Origin: Asticcacaulis sp. AC460
Lineage (GTDB): Bacteria > Pseudomonadota > Alphaproteobacteria > Caulobacterales > Caulobacteraceae
Direction of reading: 5' to 3'
DNA: 64,000 nt
Assembly (NCBI RefSeq): GCF_000495795.1
Contig: NZ_AWGD01000003.1
Location: 124,001 to 188,000 of the forward strand
Position 1 is the stretch's first letter, and every line of letters starts with the position of its first letter. Shown here piece after piece: positions 1-9,632 of the stretch. The position numbers and the translations under genes are program-made. The notes under the pieces were generated by a model. It did no database searches, was not told the DNA's origin, and was given only the letters and a program-made list of their open reading frames with translations.

Positions 1-746
1 GCCGTGGCCGTGCCGCCGGCGGCCGCCCAGGCGCGCGGGCCGCCGTTGAAGGCCGAATAGTGGTTCAGTGTACCTTCGACATGCAGGCTCATCGGCTTTT
101 CGGGCGAGAAATCGCCGATCAGGCTCTTGGGCTGGCCATGGGCGCCGCTGACCCGGACCAGGAAATCGGCGGAGTCGGCTGCATCCGGGGTCGGGCGCAG
201 ATAGGCGTCGAACTTGTCAGCCGTGGTGAAGGCGAACGGCCGCGTCGCGTCGGACGGCGTCATGGTGATGCCGGTGCCTTCGATGGCGACATTGTAGATC
301 GGGCTGAACAGGCCGGAGACGCTGGCGCGCAGGGACCGGCCAGTGACCTCGGCCTTGCCGTAGTCGACGCCGTTGACCCGGCCGCGGTACAGGGTCACGC
401 CCTGCGGCGCCGCCAACACCCACTTGTCCAGGGCATAGGCATTGGCCTCGGCCTTCAGCTCCTTGGCGGCGAAGCCCTTGCCGGTGGGAGCGATGACGGT
501 GATGTTGTCGAAGTCGACATACATGCGGAAGGGATAGCCCGAGACCTTCTGGCGGTCGACGGTCGCCTGGTAGCCCTGGGCGACCAGCAGCGCCTGGTGG
601 ATCGAGATACGCTTTTCGACGTCATGGGCGACATAGAACCAGTAGCCGGTCCAGCCCAGAGCCAGCAGGACGACGATGGTGATCGGCGCGAACAGGCCGA
701 TACGGCTGCGCTTCTTGACGGGCCGGTTCAGCGCGATATCGTCCAT
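1..746 (-). CDS. DUF2125 family protein, 3' end cut by window edge
   Basis: The reading frame opens at an ATG at 746 (MDDIALNRPVKKR) and runs off the left edge without a stop, so about 248 residues of the N-terminal part are visible. An AGGAG motif lies about seven bases before the ATG. A single membrane anchor lies near residues 18-40, followed by a periplasmic-type beta-rich region with HxxFYVAHDVE- and GYPFRM-like segments typical of the alphaproteobacterial DUF2125 family. Members are about 330-350 residues, so roughly 100 residues are missing. The molecular role of the family is unknown. The gene diverges from the GH127 gene, with about 160 bp between them. Confidence 0.75.
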   Translation of the reverse strand, partial: MDDIALNRPVKKRSRIGLFAPITIVVLLALGWTGYWFYVAHDVEKRISIHQALLVAQGYQATVDRQKVSGYPFRMYVDFDNITVIAPTGKGFAAKELKAEANAYALDKWVLAAPQGVTLYRGRVNGVDYGKAEVTGRSLRASVSGLFSPIYNVAIEGTGITMTPSDATRPFAFTTADKFDAYLRPTPDAADSADFLVRVSGAHGQPKSLIGDFSPEKPMSLHVEGTLNHYSAFNGGPRAWAAAGGTAT

Positions 747-876
747 GGCGGTCTCCTGTTAACCATTCGCACTCATGCCAGACCTGGGAGCGCTTGGGAA
801 CCGGCAAGGGCGCAAAAAAGCGATGCGGAATTGTCCGGGTAATACGTGGACGCCGAGGCCATCTTCGTGATAATTC

Positions 877-889
877 CTATTTCAAATAG
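877..889. promoter_or_regulatory. 13-bp palindrome upstream of GH127 gene
   Basis: CTATTTCAAATAG is a perfect palindrome around a central C, in an AT-rich stretch 22 bp before the GH127 start codon. Its position fits an operator or core-promoter element. No regulator can be assigned from sequence. Confidence 0.3.
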
Positions 890-910
890 TCTTATTGACC
901 GGGAAGCCGC

Positions 911-2734
911 ATGTCCGTTTCACGCCGCACCTTTCTGGGCGCCAGTTCCGCTTTGGCTTGCACCTGCGCCCTGCCGGCGGGCGCGGCAGTAAAGCAGGGC
1001 CGCTTCCCCGCCCTGGCTCAACCGGCCTACCCCAATGTGCGCCTGACGCATGGTCCGATGGATGTCCAGTTCAAACATCAGCACCACCTGTTCATGAGCA
1101 TCGATGATGACCGGCTGCTGAAACCTTTCCGCGTCCTGGCCGGCCAGCCGGCGCCGGGTGAAGACATGGGCGGGTGGTATGACGCCTCCAACGACTTCCA
1201 TATCGATCCCAACGACTGGAGCACCGCCAACTGGCACGGCTATATCCCCGGCCACAGCTTCGGCCAGTACCTGTCGGGCCTGGCGCGGATCTACGCCATT
1301 ACGGGCGATGCCGCCACAAAGGCCAAGGTGCAAAGCCTGGTGAGCGCCTATATCCCGACCATCTCGCCGAAGTTCTTCGATGATTACAACCTGCCGGCCT
1401 ATACCTACGATAAGACCGTCATTGGCCTGGTCGACGCCTACCATCTGGCGGGCGTCGCCGAAGCGAAGGACGCGCTGGATAAAACCACCGATGCCGTCCT
1501 GCCCTTCCTGCCGGAAAAAGCCCTGACGCGCGAAGAACGCCGCGCCAGGCCCTATGACCGCGAAGCCCAGATCTGGGACGAGCCCTATACCCTGCCCGAA
1601 CATCTGTTCCTGGCCTGGAAGGCAGGCATGGGCGAACGCTACAAGGATCTGGCCATCCGATATCTGCAGAACGAAGCCCTGTTCGATCCGCTGGCCCACG
1701 GTGTTAGCCCGTTGAAGGGCAAGCACGCCTATAGCCATGTCAATGCGCTGAATTCGGCGGTTGAAGCTTATCTGGCGACAGGCGAGGACAAGTATCTCAA
1801 GGCCGCGATCAACGGCTTCGATTTCGTCTCGCACCAGTCCTACGCCACCGGCGGCTGGGGGCCGAACGAAGAACTGGTCGCCCCTGACGATTCCGAGACC
1901 CTGTTTAACATGCTGACCGAAACGCACCGTACATTCGAGACACCATGCGGCGCCTATGGTCACTTCAAGATCACCCGGTCTCTGCTGAAGATCACCCGCG
2001 AAAGCCGTTACGGCGACAGCATGGAGCGCGTGCTGTACAACACCATCCTGGGCGCCAAACCGACGACGCCGGAAGGTGAGACCTTCTACTATTCGGACTA
2101 TCACCAGACGGCGACTAAGTTCTTCCGCGGCGAAAAATGGCCGTGCTGTTCGGGGACCTTTATCCAGCTGGCGGCGGACTACGGCATCAGCGCCTATCTG
2201 GTCGAGGACGATAGTATTTGGGTTAACTTCTATGTCCCGTCGCAGGTCACAGCGCAGATCGGCGGCCAGGATGTGCGGCTGAGTCAGACGACGCAGTACC
2301 CGCTAGCCAATACCAGCCGGATCGAGGTGCACGACGCCGGGAAGTTCAAGGTGGCTCTGCGGATACCGGAGTGGGCCGGGCCGGCGACGCGCGTCACCAT
2401 CAACGGTAAGGCTGTTCGCGGTGTAAAACCCGGCTTTGTGAAGATTTCGCGCACCTGGAAAGCCGGCGATGTCATCGATGTGACCTTCGACATGGGTTTG
2501 CGGCTGGAAGCGCTGAACGCGGCGTATCCGGAGATGGTGGCGGTGATGACGGGGCCGCTGGTGCTGTTCCCGATTGCCGCGCCGGAGGGGGCGTTACCGC
2601 GAGATGTGTGGCTGTCGGCGAAACAGCAAACGTCCGACACATGGGCGGTGGCCATGGACTCCGGCGAAATTCAGCTCAAGCCGTTCATGGCCATCACGGA
2701 CGAGACCTATCGGCTGTACAACAAAGTTCTCTGA
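911..2734 (+). CDS. Tat-exported glycoside hydrolase family 127 (DUF1680), putative beta-L-arabinofuranosidase
   Basis: The 607-residue protein starts with a twin-arginine signal (SRRTFLG at residues 4-10) and an Ala-rich cleavage region near residue 25, so it is probably exported folded to the periplasm. The rest resembles GH127/DUF1680 enzymes, which have an (alpha/alpha)6 barrel followed by beta domains. The zinc-cysteine catalytic centre of this family is recognisable: an acidic/Cys pair at E343-x-x-C346 and the adjacent cysteines C412-C413 in WPCCSGTF. Known members release beta-L-arabinofuranose from plant hydroxyproline-rich glycans. The spacing E-x-x-C differs by one residue from the E-x-C I recall for the Bifidobacterium enzyme, so substrate is uncertain. 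It stands alone; the next gene converges on it. Confidence 0.8.
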   Translation: MSVSRRTFLGASSALACTCALPAGAAVKQGRFPALAQPAYPNVRLTHGPMDVQFKHQHHLFMSIDDDRLLKPFRVLAGQPAPGEDMGGWYDASNDFHIDPNDWSTANWHGYIPGHSFGQYLSGLARIYAITGDAATKAKVQSLVSAYIPTISPKFFDDYNLPAYTYDKTVIGLVDAYHLAGVAEAKDALDKTTDAVLPFLPEKALTREERRARPYDREAQIWDEPYTLPEHLFLAWKAGMGERYKDLAIRYLQNEALFDPLAHGVSPLKGKHAYSHVNALNSAVEAYLATGEDKYLKAAINGFDFVSHQSYATGGWGPNEELVAPDDSETLFNMLTETHRTFETPCGAYGHFKITRSLLKITRESRYGDSMERVLYNTILGAKPTTPEGETFYYSDYHQTATKFFRGEKWPCCSGTFIQLAADYGISAYLVEDDSIWVNFYVPSQVTAQIGGQDVRLSQTTQYPLANTSRIEVHDAGKFKVALRIPEWAGPATRVTINGKAVRGVKPGFVKISRTWKAGDVIDVTFDMGLRLEALNAAYPEMVAVMTGPLVLFPIAAPEGALPRDVWLSAKQQTSDTWAVAMDSGEIQLKPFMAITDETYRLYNKVL

Positions 2735-2765
2735 TATCTCACCGCTCGCGGGAGGTAACAGCTTT

Positions 2766-5705
2766 TTATACCCGCACCTCATCCTCCGGTGCCGCATTCG
2801 GCTCGCCATGCAGGAACCTACCCACCGATTCCAGCGCCTCGGCCAGGGTACATCGCTGCACCACCACCCCGTCAGGCAGGCCCGTAAATAGCCGCGTCGG
2901 CGCCGCCGAATCCAGCATGACAAATACCCCGCGATCGTCCGCCTTGCGGATCAGCCGCCCGAAGGCCTGGGCCAGCTTCGCCCGCGTCAGGGCATCGTCA
3001 TAGATCTTGTTGCCGAAATGCTGGCGTCGGGCGCGATGCAGGCAATCCGGCCGCGGCCAGGGAATCCGGTCGAACGCGATCAGCCTCAAGGCCTGGCCCG
3101 GCACGTCGACGCCGTCACGCACCGCATCCGTCCCCAGCAGGCACGAATGGTGCTCACTGCGGAAGACGCTGATCAAATCCGACACATCCAGCGGGTCAAC
3201 GTGCTGGGCGTACAGCGATACCCCCGCCTCGCTCAGAGGGCGGTTGATCTGCTCATACACCGCCTTCAGCCGGCGGATCGCCGTAAACAACCCCAGCGCC
3301 CCACCCTTCGACGCCTTGAACAGCGCCTCCATGGCCGCCCCAACGGCGCGCGGGTCTTCGCGGCTGACGTCAGTAATGACGAACAGCCGTGCCTGGCGGG
3401 CATAGTCAAACGGCGAGGTGATTCGCGCCGTCTTGGCGCCCATGACCAGGTGATTGGCGCCCGTCCGCTGTTTGGCCAGGGCAAACCGGTCAGTGTCGGC
3501 CGCGCCGTCGCTTAAGGTCGCCGACGCCACCAGTACGCCATGAGCCGGCTTCAGAACGAACTCGGCCAAGGGCAAACTGGGGTCGACATAGTGGCGGTTC
3601 AGGCTGACATCAACCACCTTGCCGCGCAGGACCTCGGTCGAGAACCAGTCGATCGTGTGCGCCGTGCCGTCGTCTTCGGTGACATCGCCCTCTTCCAGCG
3701 CCAGTTGCTGCAAAAGCGACCGCCACGCCGGCAACAGCAGCCGCGCCCGCCGCTCCAACCCACGCAGGGCACCGTCGATGCGGATGCGATCGGCCGGCTC
3801 CAGCTCGGCGCCCTCATTCAGACGGTCTTCCAAAGCCCGCACCAGGGCCAGCAAAGGCGCCTCGATACCAGCCAGGGCGCGCGCCGCCAGCTTGGCCGCC
3901 ACCGCCACGCCGTCGATACAGGGATGGGCTTCGCACTCGCCGCCCTGTTCGGCATCGGGCGAGAATTTCGAACGCAGCCGCGCCTCGCCCTGGCGGATGT
4001 CGATCTGGCGATAGACCTCGACCAGCAGGGCTTCGATCGGTCCGACCGGGTCCAGCCCGCCGCCCGATTGAGTCCGCACGCCCAGCCGCTGCGAGAAGCC
4101 GTCCGACGGCAGGACATGCGCCGCCCGGATCAGTTCCTTCATCGCCGTCTGGGCCGTTTCCTGGCCAGCGATCAGGTCGCCCAGCCGCGCTTCCAGCCCG
4201 CGGCCGCGCCGCGACCGGCCTTCATTGCCTCGGATCCACCGCCGCAGCTCATAGGCTTCCAGGCCGGACAGCCGGGTCGCAAAAGCGCTGTCGGCCGCCT
4301 CGAACAGATGGTGGCCCTCGTCGAACACCAGGCGCGACAGGGCCGGTGCATCAACGTCGCCCTGGACGTCCTCGCCGTTCATCTCGGCCTGCATCTGAGA
4401 GCGGGCGGTGTCGCGCAGGTCGTAGGCCGCCTGGGCCATGACCAGCGCATGGTTAGCGATGACCAGCGAGGCCGACTTGGCCTTGCGCACCGACTTTTCG
4501 ATGAAACAGACGCGGTAGTGCGGACAGGCGGCATAGGTGCATTCGCCGCGCCGGTCGACCAGGCTGTGCGGCGTCAGGGTGCCGAAGACCTGGGCCGGTG
4601 TGCCGGGCGGCAAAAGCGACGGCAGCCAGGTCGGGAAATCGCCGCTGATGATGTCGCCGTCGCGCGAATACAGCGCCCACCGCGCCATCAGCACCGCCAT
4701 GATCAGCTCGGGCGCCGAATGCATGGCCGCCATACGTTCCTGGAAGTTCAGCAGGCAGAGGTAGTTCTCGCGTCCCTTGCGCACCACCACCTTGTCGGCG
4801 CGTTCGGCCGGGCTGTCGAACAGGGCGCGGGTGTCGTGATGGATCTGTTTTTGCAGCGCCTTGGTGTAGGTCGAAATCCACACCTGGCCTTGCGCACGTT
4901 CGGCCCAGGCATGGGCGGGCGCCAGATAGCCGAGCGTCTTGCCCACCCCGGTCCCGGCCTCCAGCAGCCACATATTGGGCTGATCCTTCATCCATTTCGG
5001 GGCGAAGATTTCGCGGGCCTTGAGCGCGAACTCGAGCTGTTCCGGGCGGCGTTCGTCCAGTCCGGCGCGTTGCAGGCCGCGTCCCAGATGCTGGGTGACT
5101 TCCTCCTCGGACATGGCGACGGCGCGGGCCGGGCCTTCGGGCGGCTGTTCTTCCCATTCCTCCAGCAAGGACCAAATATCCAGCGCCGGCGGCGGGACAT
5201 AGTCGGCCGGCATCTCGGTGTGGTCCAGCACCGCCTGGACCAGCGGCGCCCACACCCAGCCCTGGCGGTCCATCAGCCGGTTGCCCGACTGCGCCGCCAG
5301 CCGGAAACCCAGCGGGGCGGCGCGCAGCTCTTCGCACAGGTCGAGGATGACCTGGACCAGAATCTTCGCCTGGTCGTCGGGGGTTTCCGGTTCGCTGTGA
5401 CCGCAGGCCAGGGCCAGGCCGGCGGCGGACGGGGCGCAGAATTGGGCCGGCCGGATAAAGGCGTAGAGTTCCAGCACATCGAAATGGCGGGCTTCGCGCG
5501 CCTGGCGGTTACCGAACAGGCGGGTGCGCATCAGTGATGCATTGGCGACGATCAGGGCTTCGCGGCCCCACAGTTCGCGCACTTCCGGCAGGCCGACGAT
5601 TCGGCCGCCTTCGGGTCCGGCGACGAAGGCACGCGCCGGTGTCAGCCCCAGGGCATGGGTCGGGGTCAGGTCGCGCCAGGCGGGTTGGGATACAGCGTCA
5701 CTCAC
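2766..5705 (-). CDS. DinG/Rad3-type ATP-dependent DNA helicase with Fe-S cysteines
   Basis: A 979-residue superfamily 2 helicase. Walker A GTGVGKT lies near residue 250 and the DEGH Walker B box near residue 460. Four cysteines that would ligate a 4Fe-4S cluster are visible, one in GRENYLC and three in CTYAACPHYRVC near residues 388-399. Helicase motif VI is GRLIRKADDRG close to the C-terminus. The family (XPD, DinG) unwinds DNA 5'-3', including D-loops and R-loops during repair. About 240 residues precede Walker A, longer than in E. coli DinG, and their role is not clear from sequence. The gene is monocistronic and ends 31 bp from the convergent GH127 gene. Confidence 0.85.
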   Translation of the reverse strand: MSDAVSQPAWRDLTPTHALGLTPARAFVAGPEGGRIVGLPEVRELWGREALIVANASLMRTRLFGNRQAREARHFDVLELYAFIRPAQFCAPSAAGLALACGHSEPETPDDQAKILVQVILDLCEELRAAPLGFRLAAQSGNRLMDRQGWVWAPLVQAVLDHTEMPADYVPPPALDIWSLLEEWEEQPPEGPARAVAMSEEEVTQHLGRGLQRAGLDERRPEQLEFALKAREIFAPKWMKDQPNMWLLEAGTGVGKTLGYLAPAHAWAERAQGQVWISTYTKALQKQIHHDTRALFDSPAERADKVVVRKGRENYLCLLNFQERMAAMHSAPELIMAVLMARWALYSRDGDIISGDFPTWLPSLLPPGTPAQVFGTLTPHSLVDRRGECTYAACPHYRVCFIEKSVRKAKSASLVIANHALVMAQAAYDLRDTARSQMQAEMNGEDVQGDVDAPALSRLVFDEGHHLFEAADSAFATRLSGLEAYELRRWIRGNEGRSRRGRGLEARLGDLIAGQETAQTAMKELIRAAHVLPSDGFSQRLGVRTQSGGGLDPVGPIEALLVEVYRQIDIRQGEARLRSKFSPDAEQGGECEAHPCIDGVAVAAKLAARALAGIEAPLLALVRALEDRLNEGAELEPADRIRIDGALRGLERRARLLLPAWRSLLQQLALEEGDVTEDDGTAHTIDWFSTEVLRGKVVDVSLNRHYVDPSLPLAEFVLKPAHGVLVASATLSDGAADTDRFALAKQRTGANHLVMGAKTARITSPFDYARQARLFVITDVSREDPRAVGAAMEALFKASKGGALGLFTAIRRLKAVYEQINRPLSEAGVSLYAQHVDPLDVSDLISVFRSEHHSCLLGTDAVRDGVDVPGQALRLIAFDRIPWPRPDCLHRARRQHFGNKIYDDALTRAKLAQAFGRLIRKADDRGVFVMLDSAAPTRLFTGLPDGVVVQRCTLAEALESVGRFLHGEPNAAPEDEVRV

Positions 5706-5767
5706 GGCGTTAACCTACGCCATGGCGCCTGCTACGACAACGGCTTTCGGAACACATCCAGTCCGGA

Positions 5768-8700
5768 TCAGCCGCGCGGTTCGGCGCTGGAAGCCATCGG
5801 CGGGCCGTCGTCGGTGATCGGCGTAAAGCTGGCCACCGCTGCGTCCTGACGCTGCAACTGCGTATCGCTCAGCTGCGCCCGCAGACGATCGGCTGCCTTG
5901 CGTGCCTCGGCGGCATTACGCGGATTGCTGTCGTCCTTGGCGGCCAGGGAGTACCACTTGTAGGACTCGCCCGGCGACATCGGCGCGCCGACCCCGGTCT
6001 CATACAACACACCCAGATTATACTGGCTGTCCGGCTGGCCGCGCTGGGCCGCATAACGGAACCACATGGCTGCGGCGCTGCGGTCCTGGGCGCCGCCCTC
6101 ACCGTTGTAATACTGCAGGCCCAGCGAATACATCGCCTCGGTGACGCCGCCTTCGGCCGCGCGGCGGATCCACTTACGCTTCTCGTTCTTGTCCGGCGCG
6201 ACCAGGCCGGCATAGGCCTTGTCGCCGCCATAGACCTGACCCAGCACATATTGGGCCGGAGCGTAGCCCTGGTTGGCGACTTCTTTCAGCACGTCGACCG
6301 ATCCCGGCTTGCGTGCGGTCACCTGCTGCATGGCCAGGTCATAGCGCGCCGCCAGGTTCTGCTGGTTCTGGCTGTCCGCGGCGGCGGCTTCCGGCGTCAA
6401 AGCGGCGGCGACGATAGGAGCAGTCTCTGTCGTGGCATCGTCAACCTTCTCATCGACCATACGGCTTAGAAGTAGTCCACCGCCTGCCAATCCACCGACC
6501 ACGAAAACAGCCAGCGACGAGGCCTTGAAGGCCTTCATCAGCGTGCTTTCGCCACCAGTCTTCGGCTTGGGCGCGCGCGCTTGGGCGGCGCTGATGCGCG
6601 ACGTACCGGCGCGCAGGCCCCCCAGCGGCTTGTCGTCGCTTTCCATGCTGGCGCGGACGGCGGCGCGAGCCGCAGCCAGGGCGTCACGCGTGGAGACCGA
6701 TACACCGCCATCATCGTCGTCGTGTTCGTCAAAGCTCGGCGCCGAAACCTGGGCTTGCGGCGTCTGGGCGGCATAGGCTTGGCTGCGCGGCGCGGTCTTG
6801 CGCGACATATCGATATCGGCGAACGGATCATCGCCGGTAGGATCTTCTTCCACCTGCGCCCGAACCGGAGCCGCGGCATGCGCCGCCTGAACCTTCTGGC
6901 GCAGCGGCGAATTCATCAGTTCGGCGCTGAAATCCTCGTCGTCGCCGTCTTCAAACGGGTCGAACTCCGGTTTGAAATCGGTCACCGAACTGAGCAGACG
7001 ACCGGTGATGTCAACCTGGTCATTGCCGCCGGCCGCCGGCCGGGGTGCGGCCGAGACTGGCGCCAGCGTCGCGACGGGTTCTTCGGCGTCATCCTCGAAC
7101 CCACCCGAAAACTGGCCGAACGGCCGGGTCTCGATTTCAGCCGCCGGAGCCGCAGGCGCCGATGCAAATGGGCTAGGTGCGAAGGCACTCGGCAGTTCAT
7201 CACGCGCAGGCGCCGGCTTGACGACGGCTTCCTGCAGCAGGGTTTGCTTCTGGACCTGGGCAAGCTTCTGGTCGATGCGGCCACGGGCTTCGTCCAGCAG
7301 CTTCGCCGTGCGCTCTTCGCTCTGGCGGATACGTTCGGCCAGGTCGGAACGGGCATGATCGCGCTGCTGCTCGAACTCCTGGCCGATACCGGAGAGCACC
7401 TGGGTGGTGCGGCGCTCGGTTTCCACCAGCTTTGCGGTCAGGCGCTCGGAGATACGGGCAATCTCGCCGCCCAGGCGCTCAAGCGCCTGAGCATGGCTGG
7501 ATTCGGTGCGGTTGGCGCGGGTCTCGACCGTTTCGGCGACGCGGGTGACTTCAGCGCCCAGGCGGGTCAGGCCGGACGAATTGGCTTCCTCGACGCTGCG
7601 GACGCGACGGTCGAACGTGCCGGCCATCCGGACGATTTCCTGGCCCATGCGCTCCAGAGCCGCGGCCTGACGGCGCTCGGCCTGTTCCAGGCGGGCGTCA
7701 AAACGGGCGGCCAGGGCTTCAACGCCCTCCTTGCCCGAGGTGTTGAGCACGCTCAGCAATTCCTGGCGGTTTTCCTCGACGCGGCGCGACAGCTCGGACG
7801 CCAGCTCCGTGAGGGACCGGGCGGCTTCCGGGTCGGAGACGTCACCGCGTTCCTCGGCGCGCGACAGGCGGCCTTCCAGGTTGCGGAAGGCGTTTTCCAG
7901 CGTCTTGATAGCGCCCGAGGTCTGGGCCTCAGCCGCTTCGAGACGCTCCGCCATGCGCGACACGACCTTGTCGATCACGCCTTGCGCGGCGCGCTCGGGG
8001 TCGCGGGTCTCCATCTGAGCCAGACGGTGCGACAGCGTCACCATGTCGGTGCGGATGTCCTTGACGGTTTCGCGCGTGCGGACATCGCCTTCGTAAAGCT
8101 GGTTGGCCAGCTTGCCCAGGGCGCCTTCGACCGCCTTGACGGTCTCGATGGTCTGAGTGTTCTTCAGGCCGGCCTCGATCTTGCCCATGCGTTCGCGCTC
8201 TTCGCGCACATGGCCCGACAGACCTTCCAGACGCTCAGCCTGGGCGCCGATCAGACGCTCGGCCTTTTCCAGGCGGTCGACGAACAGCTCATGATCCTGC
8301 TCGGTGCGGCGACGGTCCTCTTCCAGGCGGTGACGGTCTTCCTCGATCCGGCGGCGATCCTCTTCGCTGCGACGACGGTCTTCCTCGCTGCGGCGGGCCA
8401 GTTGCTCGAACGAGGACATGACCTCCTGCGACTGCTCGTCCAGGCGGCCGTGCAGTTCGTCGCGGGTCTGGCTGGTGGCCGCTTCCAAGGCGGCTTCGGA
8501 ACGTTCGAGACGACCCAGAAGGGATTCGACCGCGCTCGACACGCTGCGCACGGCGGTCGCCGAACGGGTTTCCGACGACTCGATGCGCGAGCCCAGGCCT
8601 TCCAGGGCACGGGCGACGCGGCCGAGGTCGTCCGAGGCGACGGCATAGTTCTGCTCTTCATAAACATCCGCACGCGGACGATCAGAAAAGATGGAGCTGC

Positions 8701-9139
8701 GGCGCAGGTCGCGCGACGAAAGAGGACGCGAATCTTGGGCGCGAGCGGGGGCATAGGCCGCCCGGGGTTCGACGCGCGGTTCGGGTCGCTTTATTCTGGG
8801 CGTGGGTTCGGCATAGGCGGTGTCGCGGTATATCTGGGCCGGACGACGGGAACGGGGGGCAAAGCGCTCCTCTTCCTCTTCATAGTCGTCGTAAACGTCT
8901 TCGTCGTCATAGGCGGCTTCCGGAATCCGGCGCGGCGCGGGACGGGCTGCGGCGTTTTGGGCCGGGCGTTCGCTGCGCTGACGCTCCTGGGAAATCAGGG
9001 CGCCGACATCCTCACCCTGGAGGATCATCTGGTTCAGCCACTCCCCAAGCGTCATTCCGGACCGGCGCGCCAAATCCTTGGCGACCTCACGGGCCTTGGC
9101 ATCGATGCCCTTAACACTCCAAGGTGCGTTCGCGCTCAT
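5768..9139 (-). CDS. podJ: PodJ-type polar localization factor (coiled coil, one TM, Sel1 repeats)
   Basis: The start ATG at 9139 is chosen because GGGGAG lies just upstream and because the N-terminus (MSANAPWSVKGIDAKAREVAK...LGEWLNQMI) matches the conserved start of Caulobacter PodJ; longer frames lack this. The 1123-residue protein has a low-complexity linker, then a very long Arg/Glu-rich coiled coil (about residues 160-650), a Pro/Ala-rich acidic region, one membrane segment near 872-892 (SLAVFVVGGLAGGGLLL), and periplasmic Sel1/TPR repeats near 945-1070. PodJ organises the new pole for pili, holdfast and flagellar development. The C. crescentus protein ends in a peptidoglycan-binding domain; here the chain stops in a short disordered tail after the Sel1 repeats, so that domain seems absent. 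Confidence 0.8.
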   Translation of the reverse strand: MSANAPWSVKGIDAKAREVAKDLARRSGMTLGEWLNQMILQGEDVGALISQERQRSERPAQNAAARPAPRRIPEAAYDDEDVYDDYEEEEERFAPRSRRPAQIYRDTAYAEPTPRIKRPEPRVEPRAAYAPARAQDSRPLSSRDLRRSSIFSDRPRADVYEEQNYAVASDDLGRVARALEGLGSRIESSETRSATAVRSVSSAVESLLGRLERSEAALEAATSQTRDELHGRLDEQSQEVMSSFEQLARRSEEDRRRSEEDRRRIEEDRHRLEEDRRRTEQDHELFVDRLEKAERLIGAQAERLEGLSGHVREERERMGKIEAGLKNTQTIETVKAVEGALGKLANQLYEGDVRTRETVKDIRTDMVTLSHRLAQMETRDPERAAQGVIDKVVSRMAERLEAAEAQTSGAIKTLENAFRNLEGRLSRAEERGDVSDPEAARSLTELASELSRRVEENRQELLSVLNTSGKEGVEALAARFDARLEQAERRQAAALERMGQEIVRMAGTFDRRVRSVEEANSSGLTRLGAEVTRVAETVETRANRTESSHAQALERLGGEIARISERLTAKLVETERRTTQVLSGIGQEFEQQRDHARSDLAERIRQSEERTAKLLDEARGRIDQKLAQVQKQTLLQEAVVKPAPARDELPSAFAPSPFASAPAAPAAEIETRPFGQFSGGFEDDAEEPVATLAPVSAAPRPAAGGNDQVDITGRLLSSVTDFKPEFDPFEDGDDEDFSAELMNSPLRQKVQAAHAAAPVRAQVEEDPTGDDPFADIDMSRKTAPRSQAYAAQTPQAQVSAPSFDEHDDDDGGVSVSTRDALAAARAAVRASMESDDKPLGGLRAGTSRISAAQARAPKPKTGGESTLMKAFKASSLAVFVVGGLAGGGLLLSRMVDEKVDDATTETAPIVAAALTPEAAAADSQNQQNLAARYDLAMQQVTARKPGSVDVLKEVANQGYAPAQYVLGQVYGGDKAYAGLVAPDKNEKRKWIRRAAEGGVTEAMYSLGLQYYNGEGGAQDRSAAAMWFRYAAQRGQPDSQYNLGVLYETGVGAPMSPGESYKWYSLAAKDDSNPRNAAEARKAADRLRAQLSDTQLQRQDAAVASFTPITDDGPPMASSAEPRG

Positions 9140-9191
9140 GCGACTCCCCAATTTCGTCCAGTACGCGAGCGTAGACCGCATAATCTGGGGT

Positions 9192-9207
9192 GTAAACCCA
9201 TTGTTAA
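9192..9207 (-). promoter_or_regulatory. CtrA-like box upstream of podJ
   Basis: On the minus strand the sequence reads TTAA-N7-TTTAC (TTAACAATGGGTTTAC), one mismatch from the CtrA consensus TTAA-N7-TTAAC. It lies 53-68 bp upstream of the podJ start. The same variant occurs upstream of gcrA in this window. Confidence 0.45.
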
Positions 9208-9307
9208 CCACAACATATGGCGTCCGATCAGGTTTCTGTGGACATAATCCCGAACCCTTGGGCCACCCGCCCCTTGCCTGGGCGGCCATTTCCGGTCATG
9301 AGACACC

Positions 9308-9532
9308 ATGGACATCGACGTAGGCCTTAACGTGATTCTCCTGATAGCGGGAGTATTGTTAACCGTTCTGACGGGATGGCGCGGATCGCGTCCGCCCGAC
9401 CTGCGCCGGCCGGGGCCGCGCATGGTGCCGTGGCGCTTCCTGATGCTGCTGTCGGGCGCCTTTACCGTCATCATGCTGTCGATATTGATGCACCATTTCG
9501 GTCTGGGCCAGCAAGCCCAGCCGAGGTACTAA
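9308..9532 (+). CDS. small two-TM membrane protein
   Basis: A 74-residue protein (MDIDVGLNVILLIAG...) with two hydrophobic segments, about residues 6-24 and 42-62, separated by a basic Arg/Pro-rich loop. This is a hairpin inner-membrane topology. It diverges from podJ across a 168-bp spacer. No function is recognised. Codon usage and the clean start-stop frame support a real gene, but its short length leaves some doubt. Confidence 0.6.
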   Translation: MDIDVGLNVILLIAGVLLTVLTGWRGSRPPDLRRPGPRMVPWRFLMLLSGAFTVIMLSILMHHFGLGQQAQPRY

Positions 9533-9632
9533 TTTTTCTAAACCTTCCCGCCTTTTGGCCGTCAGCTTTGAGTCGAATAGCAGGCGGCAAGCGTCGGCTT
9601 TATTCTTCATACAGCCAAGCGCAGCCAACGCA

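Noticed and set aside
3540-5537. Long plus-strand open frame opposite the helicase gene
   Set aside because: Low-complexity Arg/Gln/Gly-rich translation with no recognisable motif; it is the mirror of the helicase gene's GC-rich codon pattern. The same applies to 6581-9247, 25535-27529 and 55347-58202.
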